Assembly: GCA_002363635.1 (NCBI GenBank)
Contig: DEWM01000123.1
Location: 1 to 11,625, forward strand
DNA from: Caryophanales bacterium UBA3210
GTDB taxonomy: Bacteria; Bacillota_I; Bacilli_A; RFN20; CAG-449
Reading direction: 5' to 3'
Length of the DNA: 11,625 bases
Shown: positions 1 through 6,271 of the stretch, piece after piece
How positions within the stretch are numbered: position 1 is the first letter of the stretch
How the letters are laid out: every line of letters begins with the position of its first letter
Made by a program: the position numbers and the translations under genes
Notes under the pieces: generated by a model
Databases searched by the model: none
Seen by the model: only the letters and a program-made list of their open reading frames with translations
Told to the model about the DNA's origin: nothing

Positions 1-381
1 ATTTATTCTTCTTTTAATAGACCAGTTTCTAAAGAAGAATTTGAATTAGTTTATGGTAAAAAGATTAATACAAGTCATAAGATTAAACCATATACTATGG
101 ATACTACAATTGGAGAATTAAGAAAATCATTCCTTGGAAGTATCGTTTTTGGAATTGCTGAAAAAGAAGTTAAAAAACGTGCATCAGAAGAAATGAGAGA
201 TATGATTGTTGGATCTTATAACATGACTCCAATTAGATCCTCATCTATGGCAGGCTTTGAACTTACTAGAGAAAATGTCGAAGGAATTCTAGATATTTTC
301 TCATGGCACGTCTTTAGAGGATTAAAAAAATTATTAAAGAAAGATTCAAAATCAAAGAAAGAAAAAAAAGAATGCAAATAA
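1..381 (+). CDS. C-terminal end of probable GH3 beta-glucosidase-like protein (5' partial)
   Basis: The frame is open from base 1 without a start, so only the last 126 residues of a longer protein are present; the ATG at 97 is internal. Near its start it reads NRPVSKEEFELVYGKKI, then PYTMDTTIGELRKSFLG, and ends with a predicted helix (ENVEGILDIFSWHVFRGL) and a lysine-rich tail. From memory, this order matches the tail found after the fibronectin-III-like domain in many clostridial family 3 glycoside hydrolases: an 'RPVTKEEFE..YG' segment, an 'NTPLGEL' segment, and a final 'EGLLDILNGH..RGLKKLLK' helix. Such enzymes release glucose from beta-glucosides, usually in the cytoplasm. No catalytic residue lies in this part, so the assignment rests only on the tail. 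The stop overlaps the next gene by 10 bases, suggesting co-transcription with the HAD enzyme. Confidence 0.55.
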   Translation: MYSSFNRPVSKEEFELVYGKKINTSHKIKPYTMDTTIGELRKSFLGSIVFGIAEKEVKKRASEEMRDMIVGSYNMTPIRSSSMAGFELTRENVEGILDIFSWHVFRGLKKLLKKDSKSKKEKKECK

Positions 382-1031
382 AAAATAACCATATTAAACT
401 TATTATTTTTGATTTAGATGGAACATTACTTGATTCTTGTTCTATCTGGAAAAAAATCGACGTCAATTTTTTTGGAAAAAGACATATTGATTATCCTTCC
501 ACTTATGGGGCAACTATTGCCCATATGGGGCTAGACCAAACTGCTAGATACACAAAAGCTACATTTAATTTAAAAGAATCTATTGAAGAGATAAAAAAAG
601 AATGGATGGATGAAGCTCGTCATATGTATGAAGACGAAATTTTACTTAAAGATGGAGTTAGAGAATTCGTAGATAAATGTCATGAAGAAGGTTTACCAAT
701 GGTAGTTGCAACTGCCTGTGATGAATCTTGTTATTTACCTTGCTTAAAAAGAAATGGTATATATGATGATTTTAAGAACATTTTTGATACTCGTAATTAT
801 CCTTCTGGTAAACAAGATCCTAGAATCTATTTAGATATTGCAAAAAAATACAATTTATCTCCAAATGAGATTGTTGTTTTTGAAGATATTGTTGTTGCCT
901 TAAATACTGCAAAAAAAGCAGGATTTAATACTGTAGCAGTATATGAAGAAACTGCTTCAAAAGTGGATGACAACATTAAACATGAATTAAGTGATTTATA
1001 CATTAATTCATTTTATGAATTATTAAATTAG
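372..1031 (+). CDS. HAD-superfamily hydrolase, beta-phosphoglucomutase/phosphoglycolate phosphatase-like
   Basis: A 219-residue cytoplasmic HAD enzyme. Motif I is FDLDGT, with nucleophile Asp14 and acid/base Asp16. A helical cap of the C1 type follows at about residues 20-95. Motif II is VVATA with Thr114, motif III is Lys147 (SGKQDP), and motif IV is Glu171-Asp172 (VVFED). All catalytic positions for phosphoryl transfer on a small phosphorylated substrate are present, but the substrate cannot be read from sequence. Motif IV reads FEDIVVAL rather than the common FEDS..G, a mild departure. The ATG at 372 lies inside the end of the upstream glycoside hydrolase gene and has only a purine-rich stretch rather than a clear Shine-Dalgarno site, so translational coupling is likely. 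Pairing with a glucosidase suggests sugar-phosphate metabolism, an inference only. Confidence 0.85.
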   Translation: MQIKNNHIKLIIFDLDGTLLDSCSIWKKIDVNFFGKRHIDYPSTYGATIAHMGLDQTARYTKATFNLKESIEEIKKEWMDEARHMYEDEILLKDGVREFVDKCHEEGLPMVVATACDESCYLPCLKRNGIYDDFKNIFDTRNYPSGKQDPRIYLDIAKKYNLSPNEIVVFEDIVVALNTAKKAGFNTVAVYEETASKVDDNIKHELSDLYINSFYELLN

Positions 1032-1057
1032 AAAATGTACTATTTTAATATTCTGTG

Positions 1058-1066
1058 TGCTAGAAT
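1058..1066 (+). promoter_or_regulatory. Possible extended -10 promoter for the phosphoglycerate mutase gene
   Basis: TGC TAGAAT at 1058-1066 is an extended -10 element (TGn plus a 5/6 match to TATAAT). No good -35 lies 17 bases upstream, as extended -10 promoters often allow. It sits in the 65-base gap after the HAD gene, and I see no terminator in that gap, so read-through from upstream is also possible. Confidence 0.35.
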
Positions 1067-1096
1067 TATTCTGTATGTAAAGGAGACATATTATAT

Positions 1097-2668
1097 ATGA
1101 AAAAACCTGTTTTATTAGTCATTATGGACGGTGTTGGTTTCTCTAAAACTGGACTTGGAGATGCTGTTAGCCTCGCTAATACTCCAACATTAGATGACAT
1201 GTTAAAAACTTACCCAAACACAAGATTAAAAGCTCATGGACCTGCTGTTGGTTTACCATCAGATGATGACATGGGTAACTCTGAAGTTGGTCACAATGCA
1301 TTAGGCTGTGGTCAAATCTATTCTCAGGGTGCAAAACTTGTTAATGAATCAATTTCTTCAGGTAAAATGTTTGAATCAGAAGCTTGGAAAGAAGAAATTG
1401 AAAATGTAAAAAAACACAATTCAACATTACATTTTTTAGGCTTACTTTCAGATGGTAATGTCCACTCAAATATTTCTCACTTATTTGCAATGATCAAAGA
1501 AGCAAAGAAAGAAGGAGTTAAGAAAGTTAGAGTTCACATTCTTCTTGATGGCCGTGATGTTCCAGCAACTTCAGCTTTAATTTATGTTGATGAACTTGAA
1601 AACTTAATTAAAGAATTAAATGGTGCAGATTTCGATATCAAGATTGCTTCTGGTGGTGGACGTATGAAAATTACTATGGACCGTTACCAAGCAAACTGGA
1701 AGATGGTTGAAGATGGATGGCACGCACATGTTCTTGGCGATGCTAAACCATATGCATCTGCAAAAGAAGCTATTGAAGACTATCGTAAAACTTTAGGTGT
1801 TATTGACCAAGATTTACCATCATTTGTTATTGTAGAAAATGGTGAACCAGTAGGTAAGATTGTTGATAACGATTCAGTTATCTTATTCAACTTCCGTGGC
1901 GATAGAGCTATTGAAATTTCTATGGCTTTCGATGAAAAAGACTTCGATAAATTTGATAGAGTTGTCTATCCAAATGTTTGCTATGCTGGCTTACTCCAAT
2001 ATGATGGAGACCTCAAATTACCAAAGAGATTCTTAGTTAACCCACCAGAAATCAGACATACATTAACAGAACTCATGGTTGAACATGGTGTTAATGAATA
2101 TGCTATTTCAGAAACTCAAAAATATGGTCACGTAACATATTTCTGGAATGGTAATAAATCTGGTAAGTTCTCAGAAGAACTCGAAACATATAAAGAAATT
2201 CCTTCAGACAACGTTTCATTTGATGAAAGACCTTGGATGAAGTGTGCAGAAATTACTGATGAATTATTAATTCAGTTAAAATCTCACAAATTTGATTTCT
2301 TAAGAGTTAACTTCCCAAACGGCGATATGGTTGGTCATACAGGTAACTTAGATGCAACTATCTGCTCAATGGAAGCTTTAGACTTAGCATTAACTAGACT
2401 TAGAAAAGCATGTAAAGAACTTGGCTATACTATGATTGTTACAGCAGATCATGGTAACGCTGATGAAATGCTTGAAAAGAATAAGAAGGGTGAAATTCAA
2501 GTTAGAACTGCTCACTCATTAAACCCAGTACCATTCATTATTGTTGATGATGATAATAAATATGAAATTGCTGAAGGTAACTTTGGTCTTGCTAACGTTG
2601 CACCAACAGTTGCAAAAATCTTTGGCTTTGATATCCCTGAATGCTGGGAAAAACCAATTATTAAATAA
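1097..2668 (+). CDS. gpmI: 2,3-bisphosphoglycerate-independent phosphoglycerate mutase, plant/trypanosomatid sequence type
   Basis: This 523-residue enzyme of the alkaline phosphatase superfamily interconverts 3- and 2-phosphoglycerate in glycolysis, using two Mn2+ ions and a phosphoserine intermediate. Visible landmarks are metal ligand Asp11 (IMDGVG), nucleophile Ser62 (MGNSEVGH), His123, DGRD at 151-154, Arg267 and Arg270 (NFRGDR), Asp410 and His414 (GDMVGH), Asp451-His452 (TADHGN) and His473. It is complete. Motif wording (MGNSEVGHNALG, ASGGGRM, ITMDRY, YAGLLQYDG, KYGHVTYFWNGN) follows the form I recall from plants and trypanosomatids rather than the usual bacterial MGNSEVGHLNIG form. AAAGGAGA at 1079-1086 precedes the ATG. 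Enolase, pgk and gap are not adjacent, and a terminator right after the stop suggests it ends its transcription unit. Confidence 0.95.
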   Translation: MKKPVLLVIMDGVGFSKTGLGDAVSLANTPTLDDMLKTYPNTRLKAHGPAVGLPSDDDMGNSEVGHNALGCGQIYSQGAKLVNESISSGKMFESEAWKEEIENVKKHNSTLHFLGLLSDGNVHSNISHLFAMIKEAKKEGVKKVRVHILLDGRDVPATSALIYVDELENLIKELNGADFDIKIASGGGRMKITMDRYQANWKMVEDGWHAHVLGDAKPYASAKEAIEDYRKTLGVIDQDLPSFVIVENGEPVGKIVDNDSVILFNFRGDRAIEISMAFDEKDFDKFDRVVYPNVCYAGLLQYDGDLKLPKRFLVNPPEIRHTLTELMVEHGVNEYAISETQKYGHVTYFWNGNKSGKFSEELETYKEIPSDNVSFDERPWMKCAEITDELLIQLKSHKFDFLRVNFPNGDMVGHTGNLDATICSMEALDLALTRLRKACKELGYTMIVTADHGNADEMLEKNKKGEIQVRTAHSLNPVPFIIVDDDNKYEIAEGNFGLANVAPTVAKIFGFDIPECWEKPIIK

Positions 2669-2685
2669 TTATTTAATTAATTTTT

Positions 2686-2713
2686 AATCCTACTAGAAAT
2701 AGTAGGATTTTTT
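2686..2713 (+). terminator. Intrinsic terminator after gpmI
   Basis: AATCCTACT (2686-2694) pairs perfectly over 9 bp with AGTAGGATT (2701-2709) around a 6-base loop. A T run continues to 2713. It starts 18 bases after the gpmI stop. Confidence 0.9.
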
Positions 2714-2715
2714 CA

Positions 2716-2744
2716 TTCTCATATATTAGTATTTATAGTAAAAT
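2716..2744 (+). promoter_or_regulatory. Candidate promoter of the small membrane protein gene
   Basis: TTCTCA (2716-2721, 4/6 match to TTGACA) and TAAAAT (2739-2744, 5/6 match to TATAAT) are spaced by 17 bases. They lie just after the gpmI terminator and 24 bases before the next ATG, which is where a new transcription unit would need one. Confidence 0.45.
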
Positions 2745-2768
2745 AGATTTAGATATTGGGAGAAAAAA

Positions 2769-2960
2769 ATGGGTATAGAATTAATTATCTTAGGCATAGC
2801 ATTTATTTTAGCAGGCATTGCTACTATCTTTGTGCTAGGAATTAAAAGAAAGAATTCTTTAGCGCTTACTAGTAATAACGTACCTAAATGGATTTTATTT
2901 TCTATTTTAACAATTATAGGAATAGTGATTTTAGTTTACGGAATTACTCAGCTAGTATAA
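2769..2960 (+). CDS. Small two-helix membrane protein of unknown function
   Basis: A 63-residue hydrophobic protein that I do not recognise as a family. Residues 4-24 and about 40-61 form two transmembrane helices. They are joined by a short basic polar loop (GIKRKNSLALTSNN) that, by the positive-inside rule, would be cytoplasmic with both ends outside. GGGAGA at 2758-2763 lies 5 bases before the ATG, a good ribosome binding site. The gene has its own terminator upstream and a candidate promoter, so it is probably real despite its size. Neighbours (gpmI and thiI) give no clue to its role. There are no cysteines and no signal-peptidase motif. Confidence 0.7.
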   Translation: MGIELIILGIAFILAGIATIFVLGIKRKNSLALTSNNVPKWILFSILTIIGIVILVYGITQLV

Positions 2961-2975
2961 AAAAGAATATTCTTA

Positions 2976-3009
2976 TTAATATGATAGCTTAATATGATAA
3001 ATCATATTA
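2976..3009 (+). repeat. Repeated 11-mer with inverted copy upstream of thiI
   Basis: TTAATATGATA occurs at 2976-2986 and again at 2989-2999, exactly 13 bases apart, followed by an inverted partial copy ATCATATTA (3001-3009). The second and third copies form a dyad. It could be an operator array, or in part a weak terminator for the small membrane protein gene: a T run at 3017-3022 follows, but 7 bases away from the stem. Confidence 0.5.
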
Positions 3010-3047
3010 GTAGGAATTTTTTAATTCTTCCTTTCTTTAAGAAAGAA

Positions 3048-3066
3048 GTATCGATATAATGGATAC
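3048..3066 (+). promoter_or_regulatory. Candidate thiI promoter -10 flanked by a short inverted repeat
   Basis: A perfect TATAAT lies at 3055-3060. It is bracketed by GTATC (3048-3052) and GATAC (3062-3066), a 5-bp inverted repeat. No convincing -35 is visible 17 bases upstream. Transcription from here would begin near 3067, right at the GAGG ribosome binding site (3067-3070), leaving a leader of only about 12 bases. Confidence 0.4.
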
Positions 3067-3078
3067 GAGGTAAAAAAT

Positions 3079-4281
3079 ATGCAAAAAGAACTTATTATGG
3101 TCCGCTTTGGTGAATTATCAACCAAAGGTAAAAATAAAATGACATTCATCAATAAACTTGGTGAAAATATCCGTCACGCATTAAAATCTTTTGAAAACTT
3201 AAAAATTGAAGTTAAAAGAGATCACATTTATATTCACTTACATGGTGAAGATTATGATGCAGTTGCTTCACGTTTAAAAGATGTTTCTGGCTTATTATCA
3301 TTTTCATTAGTTTATAAAGTTGAAAATGACATTGAAAAGATGAAAGAGGCTACTTTAAAACTTTTAGAAGAAGAAGGCAAACATACTTTCAAGATGAAAG
3401 CAAAAAGAGCAGATAAAGTCTTCCCAATGGTTTCTGACGATATTAATAGAGCAATCGCTGGATATGTTTTAAAGAATTCTTCTTATAAAGTTGATGTTCA
3501 TAATCCAGATGTTACTGTTTCTTTAACAGTTAGAAAAGATGAAACATATATCTACGTTAACCAAGTAATGGGTGCAGGAGGATATCCTTTAGGCATCGCT
3601 GGTAAAGGTATGATGATGATGAGTGGAGGTATTGATTCTCCAGTTGCTTGTTATATGATGATGAAAAGAGGCGTTAAAATGGAATGTATCCACTTTGCAG
3701 CACCTCCATATACTAACCAAGCAGTTATTACTAAAATCACAGATTTATTAAAAGTCTTATCAAGATATCAAGGCCAAGTTAGGTTATTTGTTGTTCCATT
3801 TACTAAATTACAACTTGAAATCTATAGAGCTGCTCATGAAGAATACGCAATTACTATCATGAGAAGAATGATGTATAGAATTGCTTCTAAAGTTGCAGAA
3901 AGAGAAAAATGCTTAGTAATCGCTAATGGTGAATCTATTGGCCAAGTTGCTTCTCAAACATTAAAATCAATGAAGGAAATTGAAAATGTTGCAACTTTAC
4001 CAGTCATTAGACCACTTGCTTGTGCAGATAAGCTTGATATTATTAAAAAAGCTCAAGATATTGGTACATATGATATTTCAATTAGACCATTTGAAGACTG
4101 CTGTACAATCTTTGATCCAAAGAATCCTACAACTGCTCCTCAAGCAGAAAAGATTCAAAGAATTGAAGCAAGTTTTGATTGGCAAAGCTTAGTTGACGAA
4201 TGCTGTGAAAATCTTGAAGTCATTAAAGTTGATGAAGATTATAACGAATTAAAAGAAGAAGGGGTAGACGAGTTCTTATAA
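3079..4281 (+). CDS. thiI: tRNA 4-thiouridine sulfurtransferase ThiI, form without rhodanese domain
   Basis: ThiI adenylates U8 of tRNA and replaces its oxygen with sulfur to give 4-thiouridine; some homologues also supply sulfur for the thiamine thiazole. It is a cytoplasmic protein of 400 residues, the length of the Bacillus form rather than the roughly 480-residue enterobacterial form with a rhodanese tail. An N-terminal ferredoxin-like segment begins with VRFGELSTKGKNK and a THUMP domain spans about residues 60-165. The PP-loop ATPase motif is SGGIDSP at 182-188. NGESIGQVASQT (283-294) and EDCCTIF (339-345, with Cys341 and Cys342) are typical of the family. The Bacillus form depends on a partner cysteine desulfurase; none is adjacent here. 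GAGG at 3067-3070 serves the ATG. The gene overlaps nothing and is followed after 2 bases by a membrane protein gene. Confidence 0.96.
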   Translation: MQKELIMVRFGELSTKGKNKMTFINKLGENIRHALKSFENLKIEVKRDHIYIHLHGEDYDAVASRLKDVSGLLSFSLVYKVENDIEKMKEATLKLLEEEGKHTFKMKAKRADKVFPMVSDDINRAIAGYVLKNSSYKVDVHNPDVTVSLTVRKDETYIYVNQVMGAGGYPLGIAGKGMMMMSGGIDSPVACYMMMKRGVKMECIHFAAPPYTNQAVITKITDLLKVLSRYQGQVRLFVVPFTKLQLEIYRAAHEEYAITIMRRMMYRIASKVAEREKCLVIANGESIGQVASQTLKSMKEIENVATLPVIRPLACADKLDIIKKAQDIGTYDISIRPFEDCCTIFDPKNPTTAPQAEKIQRIEASFDWQSLVDECCENLEVIKVDEDYNELKEEGVDEFL

Positions 4282-4283
4282 TT

Positions 4284-4865
4284 ATGGCAAACAAAAAGAA
4301 TCGAGTAAGAAATTTAAAAGACATTGAAAAATATGAAATTGAAAAGCCTAAAGAATATAAGGTTACAACAAAACATGTAATCATTATGGTTTTAGCCCTT
4401 TTAGCGCTTTGTTTAATTATTGCTTGTTCTTTATGCATTGCAAATACAAATAAATATTCATCTTGGCAAAAAACTACTGCTAGTATGTTAAAAGATTCAA
4501 CTTACAATACTAAAACAGGTGAATATGATAATGAATTATATTTCTTTTATGAAACTAAAGAATATAAAATATCATATTCAACCAATTACTCATATGGTAA
4601 AGCAAAAGAAACTAAATGGGTTTATGTAGATCCTCAAATTATTAAAAATACTTCTGAAAATAAAATTGATTCAGTTTTACTTGAAGGTACAGATCAATAT
4701 ATTGTTTATAATTATCTACGTATTCCTTCTATGGTAGTTCTTGGTGTAGTACTTGGAGGAGCTTTAGCTTCTGGAGTGTATTACGGATATATAGTTTATC
4801 AATCAAAAAGTGCTGCTAAGAAAGTTGAAGAAGAATTAAAGAATAATCAAGATGCTAAAAAATAG
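4284..4865 (+). CDS. Two-helix membrane protein with DUF3592-like extracytoplasmic domain
   Basis: A 193-residue protein with a charged N-terminal tail (1-30), a transmembrane helix at about 31-54, a soluble region of about 90 residues, a second helix at about 148-172, and a charged C-terminal coiled segment (174-193). The soluble region resembles DUF3592 in pattern: a Trp soon after the first helix (W61, SSWQKTTASM), then YFFYETKEYKI, then WVYVDPQ near the end. This is pattern recognition, not a confirmed match. The function of DUF3592 proteins is unknown. The start codon is 2 bases after the thiI stop, so the two are almost certainly co-transcribed and perhaps translationally coupled, although a functional link to thiolation is not implied. 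Its stop codon lies inside the terminator stem. Confidence 0.75.
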   Translation: MANKKNRVRNLKDIEKYEIEKPKEYKVTTKHVIIMVLALLALCLIIACSLCIANTNKYSSWQKTTASMLKDSTYNTKTGEYDNELYFFYETKEYKISYSTNYSYGKAKETKWVYVDPQIIKNTSENKIDSVLLEGTDQYIVYNYLRIPSMVVLGVVLGGALASGVYYGYIVYQSKSAAKKVEEELKNNQDAKK

Positions 4866-4876
4866 CATCTTTTTTT
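4850..4876 (+). terminator. Intrinsic terminator overlapping the end of the thiI operon
   Basis: AGATGCTA (4850-4857) pairs with TAGCATCT (4863-4870) around AAAAA, followed by a run of T to 4876. The stop codon TAG (4863-4865) is part of the 3' arm, so the last codons of the upstream gene encode the 5' arm. Confidence 0.9.
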
Positions 4877-4896
4877 ATACGTAAATTCAAAAGTAT

Positions 4897-4926
4897 AAAA
4901 AAAGAGATATACCGAAGTATATCTCT
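4897..4926 (-). terminator. Intrinsic terminator of the infC-rpmI-rplT operon
   Basis: Read on the - strand, AGAGATATAC (4926-4917) and GTATATCTCT (4912-4903) form a perfect 10-bp stem with a TTCG tetraloop, followed by T residues to 4897. It lies 20 bases after the rplT stop. It faces the + strand terminator at 4850-4876, closing two convergent operons. Confidence 0.93.
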
Positions 4927-4946
4927 AATTCATCAAATTATGAAAC

Positions 4947-5303
4947 TTATTTTGCTAATGCTTTTTTAGCTGTTTCGACTAATTGTGCGAAACCTTTTTC
5001 ATCAGTAATTGCCATTTCTGATAACATCTTTCTGTTAACGTTGATGCCTGCTAATTTTAAGCCGTGCATTAATGTTGAATAGTTGATGTCGAATTTTCTA
5101 ACTGCAGCGTTGATTCTAACAATCCATAATTTTCTGTAGTCAGATTTTCTTGTTCTTCTTGATACATAAGCATAGTGAAGTGAGTGTAATACCTGTTCAT
5201 TAGCTGTCTTGTATAAAGCGTGTTTTGAACCAAAGTAACCTTTAGCTTGTTTTAAAACTTTCTTTCTTCTTGCGTGTGTAACTGTTCCACCTTTAACTCT
5301 CAT
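4947..5303 (-). CDS. rplT: 50S ribosomal protein L20
   Basis: A 118-residue protein of normal family length. It begins [20 protein letters not shown], followed by [18 protein letters not shown] and [17 protein letters not shown], all standard L20 wording. The basic N-terminal extension threads into 23S rRNA early in large-subunit assembly; the C-terminal globular part (about 60-118) binds rRNA and, in studied bacteria, its own operon leader. AGGAAGGAGA (5320-5311 on the - strand) precedes the ATG. It is the last gene of infC-rpmI-rplT, 18 bases after the rpmI stop, and ends at a strong terminator. See the leader at 6104-6236 for the likely feedback site. Confidence 0.98.
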   Translation of the reverse strand: MRVKGGTVTHARRKKVLKQAKGYFGSKHALYKTANEQVLHSLHYAYVSRRTRKSDYRKLWIVRINAAVRKFDINYSTLMHGLKLAGINVNRKMLSEMAITDEKGFAQLVETAKKALAK

Positions 5304-5321
5304 GGTACTTTCTCCTTCCTA

Positions 5322-5516
5322 TTACTTTGAAATTAAGAATCTTACTCTCTTGTAATCTTGTTTTGAGAGAGTGTTTGGCATTCTTAAGTGTCTCTTTTGT
5401 TTTGTTGACTTATTGTGTGATAAGTGTGATACGTGTGAATGGAAAATTTTGACTTTACCTGAGCCAGTAACTTTCATTCTTTTCATTAAAGCACGTTTTG
5501 ATTTCATTTTTGGCAT
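5322..5516 (-). CDS. rpmI: 50S ribosomal protein L35
   Basis: A 64-residue, very basic protein opening with MPKMKSKRALMKRMKVTGSGKVK. The pattern PKMKS(K/H)..A.KR...TG.GK is the L35 signature, and the size is normal. It is a large-subunit protein bound to 23S rRNA. Its ribosome binding site AGGAGGA (5531-5525 on the - strand) overlaps the infC stop codon TAG (5532-5530), so ribosomes finishing infC arrive at the rpmI site. This favours coupled translation, as known for this operon elsewhere. Confidence 0.97.
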   Translation of the reverse strand: MPKMKSKRALMKRMKVTGSGKVKIFHSHVSHLSHNKSTKQKRHLRMPNTLSKQDYKRVRFLISK

Positions 5517-5529
5517 GATTTTGTTCCTC

Positions 5530-6090
5530 CTATTTCTTAAACTTTGATGCTAAAACGGCAGTCAAGAGCTTGCCATCGAGGTTTGGTTTCTTTTCGACAA
5601 TGCAGTTTTCTGCACAAGCCTCGATGAAGCGATTCATTACTTCATCACCTACTTCAGTATGTGATAACTGTCTTCCTCTGAATCTTAAGACAACTCTAAT
5701 TTTGTCACCTGATAATAAATATTTATTAGCAAGTTTTGCTTTTGTTTCTAAGTCGTGCTGTCCGATTACTGGAGTTAATTGTACTTCCTTAACTTCAATT
5801 TCTTTAGCTCTTTGATTTTTCTTCATCTCTTTTTCTTTTTTCTGCTTATCAAACTTGTATTTACCATAGTTTAAGATTTTGCATACTGGTGGGTTTGCTT
5901 CTTTTGTGATGCAAACTAAGTCGAGAGAATAAGTTTGAGCGACCTGGATAGCTTTAAGTCTAGGCATGACACCGAGCTGTTCACCATCAGGACCAATAAC
6001 TCTTACTGTCTGAAATGGAATTCTTTCGTTGATCAAATCGTCGTTCTTATTTTTTGGATTTGGTCTTTGGTTTGGTTGTACGTAGTTAAT
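5530..6090 (-). CDS. infC: Translation initiation factor IF-3 with inferred AUU start
   Basis: IF-3 binds the 30S subunit, keeps it apart from 50S and rejects poor start codons. The N-domain contains LINERIPF and VIGPDGEQLGV; the lysine-rich linker follows GKYKFDKQKKEKEMKKNQ; the C-domain includes GQHDLETK and VVLRFRGRQLSH. The frame from the TTG at 6036 gives 168 residues but has no ribosome binding site. Upstream in the same frame an ATT at 6090-6088 stands 7 bases after AGGAGG (6103-6098), adding 18 residues (start MNYVQPNQRPN, then a polar Asn/Lys/Asp-rich stretch). AUU is the known infC start in E. coli and Geobacillus stearothermophilus and lets IF-3 repress its own translation. I therefore place the start at 6090, for 186 residues. 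A second ATT at 6093-6091 is possible but only 4 bases from the site. Confidence 0.95.
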   Translation of the reverse strand: MNYVQPNQRPNPKNKNDDLINERIPFQTVRVIGPDGEQLGVMPRLKAIQVAQTYSLDLVCITKEANPPVCKILNYGKYKFDKQKKEKEMKKNQRAKEIEVKEVQLTPVIGQHDLETKAKLANKYLLSGDKIRVVLRFRGRQLSHTEVGDEVMNRFIEACAENCIVEKKPNLDGKLLTAVLASKFKK

Positions 6091-6097
6091 AATGAAT

Positions 6098-6103
6098 CCT
6101 CCT
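6098..6103 (-). promoter_or_regulatory. Ribosome binding site that fixes the AUU start of infC
   Basis: A perfect AGGAGG on the - strand, 7 bases before the ATT at 6090. No such site precedes the in-frame TTG at 6036. The site lies just beyond the terminator-like hairpin at 6141-6111, so attenuation upstream would prevent its transcription. Confidence 0.85.
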
Positions 6104-6236
6104 GTAGAAATAAAAATGGGTTACAGAATCCTGCACCCATTAATTAGTCATATATAAGGTAAGTGACTGATTACCAACTTGATTAAATCAGGTCTGGTGA
6201 GAAACGGGTGTTTCTTCTTTCCACAAATTTATTTGC
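6104..6236 (-). ncRNA. Structured infC operon leader, L20-leader-like
   Basis: About 146 bases lie between the predicted start of transcription (near 6236) and the infC start. On the - strand the order is as follows. First, a hairpin GAAAC (6214-6210) / GTTTC (6205-6201) with an ACCC loop. Second, a larger stem in which GACCTGATT near 6193 pairs with AATCAGTC near 6165, with one bulge. Third, a terminator-like hairpin at 6141-6111. The loop bases CACCC (6210-6206) can pair with GGGTG (6138-6134) in the third hairpin, a long-range interaction that would compete with it. Position and logic match the L20 leader of Firmicutes, where L20 promotes premature termination. I assign it by context and folding by eye, not by a covariance search. 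Confidence 0.6.
6111..6141 (-). terminator. Putative attenuator in the infC leader
   Basis: On the - strand AATGGGT (6141-6135) pairs with ACCCATT (6121-6115), and an inner CAG/CTG extends the stem around a GATT loop after a small internal loop. The stem is followed by TTTA and TTTC. The T run is weaker than at the operon-end terminators, which suits a conditional site. Confidence 0.6.
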
Positions 6237-6242
6237 ATAGTT

Positions 6243-6271
6243 ATAATACTAGTTACATTTATGTAAGTCAA
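6243..6271 (-). promoter_or_regulatory. Promoter of infC-rpmI-rplT
   Basis: On the - strand, TTGACT (6271-6266) and TATTAT (6248-6243) are separated by exactly 17 bases, each a 5/6 match to the housekeeping sigma consensus. Transcription should start near 6236. Confidence 0.8.

Noticed and set aside
3980..4192. + strand frame within thiI, and a - strand frame at 4223-4438
   Set aside because: Both are fully or mostly inside well-supported genes in other frames; no independent signals.
6034..6036. TTG as the infC start
   Set aside because: No ribosome binding site precedes it, while a perfect AGGAGG serves the in-frame ATT at 6090-6088, the known type of infC start.
5570..6147. + strand frames opposite infC and its leader
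   Set aside because: They are antisense to conserved IF-3 sequence and its structured leader; the products have no recognisable features.
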